This document shows positions 5,507-6,538 of a stretch of DNA of 6,538 nt, one piece after another. Source of the DNA: RQOF01 sp964394475 (GTDB lineage: Bacteria > Calditrichota > Calditrichia > RBG-13-44-9). The stretch spans positions 1 through 6,538 of the forward strand of contig CAYMXZ010000199.1 in NCBI GenBank assembly GCA_964394475.1, given 5' to 3'. The position numbers were made by a program, and so were the translations under genes. The notes below the pieces were generated by a model that had not been told where the DNA came from, did no database searches, and saw nothing but the letters and a program-made list of their open reading frames with translations. The stretch's first letter is position 1. The number at the start of each line of letters is the position of its first letter.

Positions 5507-6538
5507 TTGAAAACTACTATTAATGAAATTGCCCGTCGAGCAGGTGTTTCTATTGCGACAGTATCCCGTGCTTTTAATCCTAACGGATCGATTCATCCCG
5601 TCACGCGACGCACAATATTACAAATTGCCGAGGAAATGCATTACAAGCCAAATCCTTCGGCTCGCAGTCTGACGAGAAGGAGAACCGATACCATTGGTGT
5701 TATTCTTCCGGAATTAGTGGATGAATTTTTCTCCGAAATTATCCGCGGAATAGATGAAGAAGCCTATAAAAGTGCGCATTATATTCTGGTCGCCAGTTCA
5801 CATAGTCAAAGAAATATCTTAGAAACTACTCTGGAATTTATGTTCAGCGGCCGGGTGGATGGAGTCATCTTGATGATCCCTCAACCAATAAATGAGATCT
5901 TCGATCTGATCAGTCGCTCTAAACGTCCCATTGTGTTATTGAATGCTCCGAAAAGTTTCAATCATGTGGTTAGTTTTAACATTAACAATTATCAGGGAGC
6001 ATTTTCAATCGTAGAACACTTAATTAAGCATGACTATAAGGATATTGGTATCATTCAGGGACCAGAAGGAAATTGTGATTCTGAGGAACGCTACCGTGGA
6101 TTTTGTGATGCCCTAAAACAGCATGGTTTATCTTTAAATGATGACTTTGTATTGCGGGGAGATTTTACCAGCCGTTCCGGTTACTATTCTTTTCTCCGAC
6201 TTATGAGCCAAAAAAAGAAACCAGAAGCCATCTTTGCCTCGAACGATATGATGGCTTTAGGTATCTATGAAGCGGCGAAGACCTCCGGTATAAAAATTCC
6301 CCAGGATGTAGCTGTAGTTGGTTTTGATGATATCTTTTCCAGTCGTTTACTACAACCTCGTTTAACCACCGTGCATGTACCCATTTCTGAATTAGGAAGC
6401 AGTGCCGTCCGCTACCTGTTTAAAATGATCAACCGAGAAGTGGATCCTTCTCATACCAGTCGGAATGAACTGACGACGGGATTAGTTATTGGAGGATCTT
6501 GTGGTTGTCCAAGTTCGCATACCCAAATAATCTTATAA
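5507..6538 (+). CDS. LacI-family transcriptional repressor of the sugar operon
   Basis: A 343-aa regulator of normal length that likely represses the importer operon and itself. The N-terminal helix-turn-helix is at about 4-23 (TINEIARRAGVSIATVSRAF), with recognition helix S15-I-A-T-V-S-R21 very like that of CcpA/PurR members that read TGnAAnCG sites. The hinge helix has PSARSL (50-55), with Leu55 the expected minor-groove wedge at the operator's CG. The sugar-binding domain follows from DTIGVILPEL (61-70), through VDGVILM (117-123), SNDMMALG (245-252), VAVVGFDD (268-275) and LTTV (286-289). Start is TTG 5507; it gives the standard LacI N-terminus, and the only nearby ATG (5496) opens a 4-codon frame whose TGA overlaps it. 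No strong Shine-Dalgarno is present. The stop codon is the last three bases of the window, so what follows it is unseen. Confidence 0.93.
   Translation: MKTTINEIARRAGVSIATVSRAFNPNGSIHPVTRRTILQIAEEMHYKPNPSARSLTRRRTDTIGVILPELVDEFFSEIIRGIDEEAYKSAHYILVASSHSQRNILETTLEFMFSGRVDGVILMIPQPINEIFDLISRSKRPIVLLNAPKSFNHVVSFNINNYQGAFSIVEHLIKHDYKDIGIIQGPEGNCDSEERYRGFCDALKQHGLSLNDDFVLRGDFTSRSGYYSFLRLMSQKKKPEAIFASNDMMALGIYEAAKTSGIKIPQDVAVVGFDDIFSSRLLQPRLTTVHVPISELGSSAVRYLFKMINREVDPSHTSRNELTTGLVIGGSCGCPSSHTQIIL

Overview
The window is AT-rich DNA from an uncultured-looking bacterium. It reads as a Gram-negative-type heterotroph with consensus sigma-70-like promoters (TTGACA / TATATT) and patchy use of Shine-Dalgarno sites. 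The genes suggest a fermentative or saccharolytic lifestyle. The lineage cannot be fixed from the sequence. A member of the FCB/Calditrichota-like group is a guess based on composition, the style of the binding-protein signal sequence and weak ribosome sites; it is not demonstrated.

Region 1 (1-1295) is sparse. The first 357 bases hold no supportable gene, only short inverted repeats and a 22-codon reading frame that looks like the start of a lost gene. A 55-residue, highly charged helical protein lies on the minus strand at 358-525 behind a strong GGAGG site. Divergent from it, at 780-1295, is a cysteine-rich protein with several CxxC-like motifs, probably metal-binding and of unknown function.

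Region 2 (1296-2345) holds one predicted exported protein of unknown function (1494-2177). It ends in a perfect 22-bp A/T palindrome and is followed by an intergenic stretch with a small hairpin and the promoter/operator of the next operon.

Region 3 (2324-6538) is the best understood part: a carbohydrate ABC importer operon with a periplasmic or lipid-anchored binding protein (2346-3644), a MalF-type permease (3668-4543) and a MalG-type permease (4551-5369), followed by a LacI-family repressor (5507-6538) with its own promoter. There is no ATPase gene, so the importer probably shares an MsmK/MalK-type ATPase encoded elsewhere. Two near-identical operators, TTGTAAACGTTTACAA at 2324-2339 and ATGTAAACGCTTACAT at 5468-5483, each lie just downstream of a TTGACA-17-bp promoter. 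This fits a model in which the LacI protein represses both the importer and its own gene until a sugar or sugar derivative is bound. The sugar cannot be named from this sequence.

No mobile element, CRISPR array, tRNA or rRNA was seen. Nothing here is clearly a new biological system. The least explained items are the cysteine-rich protein, the exported protein, the minus-strand small protein and the unusual starts of several genes.
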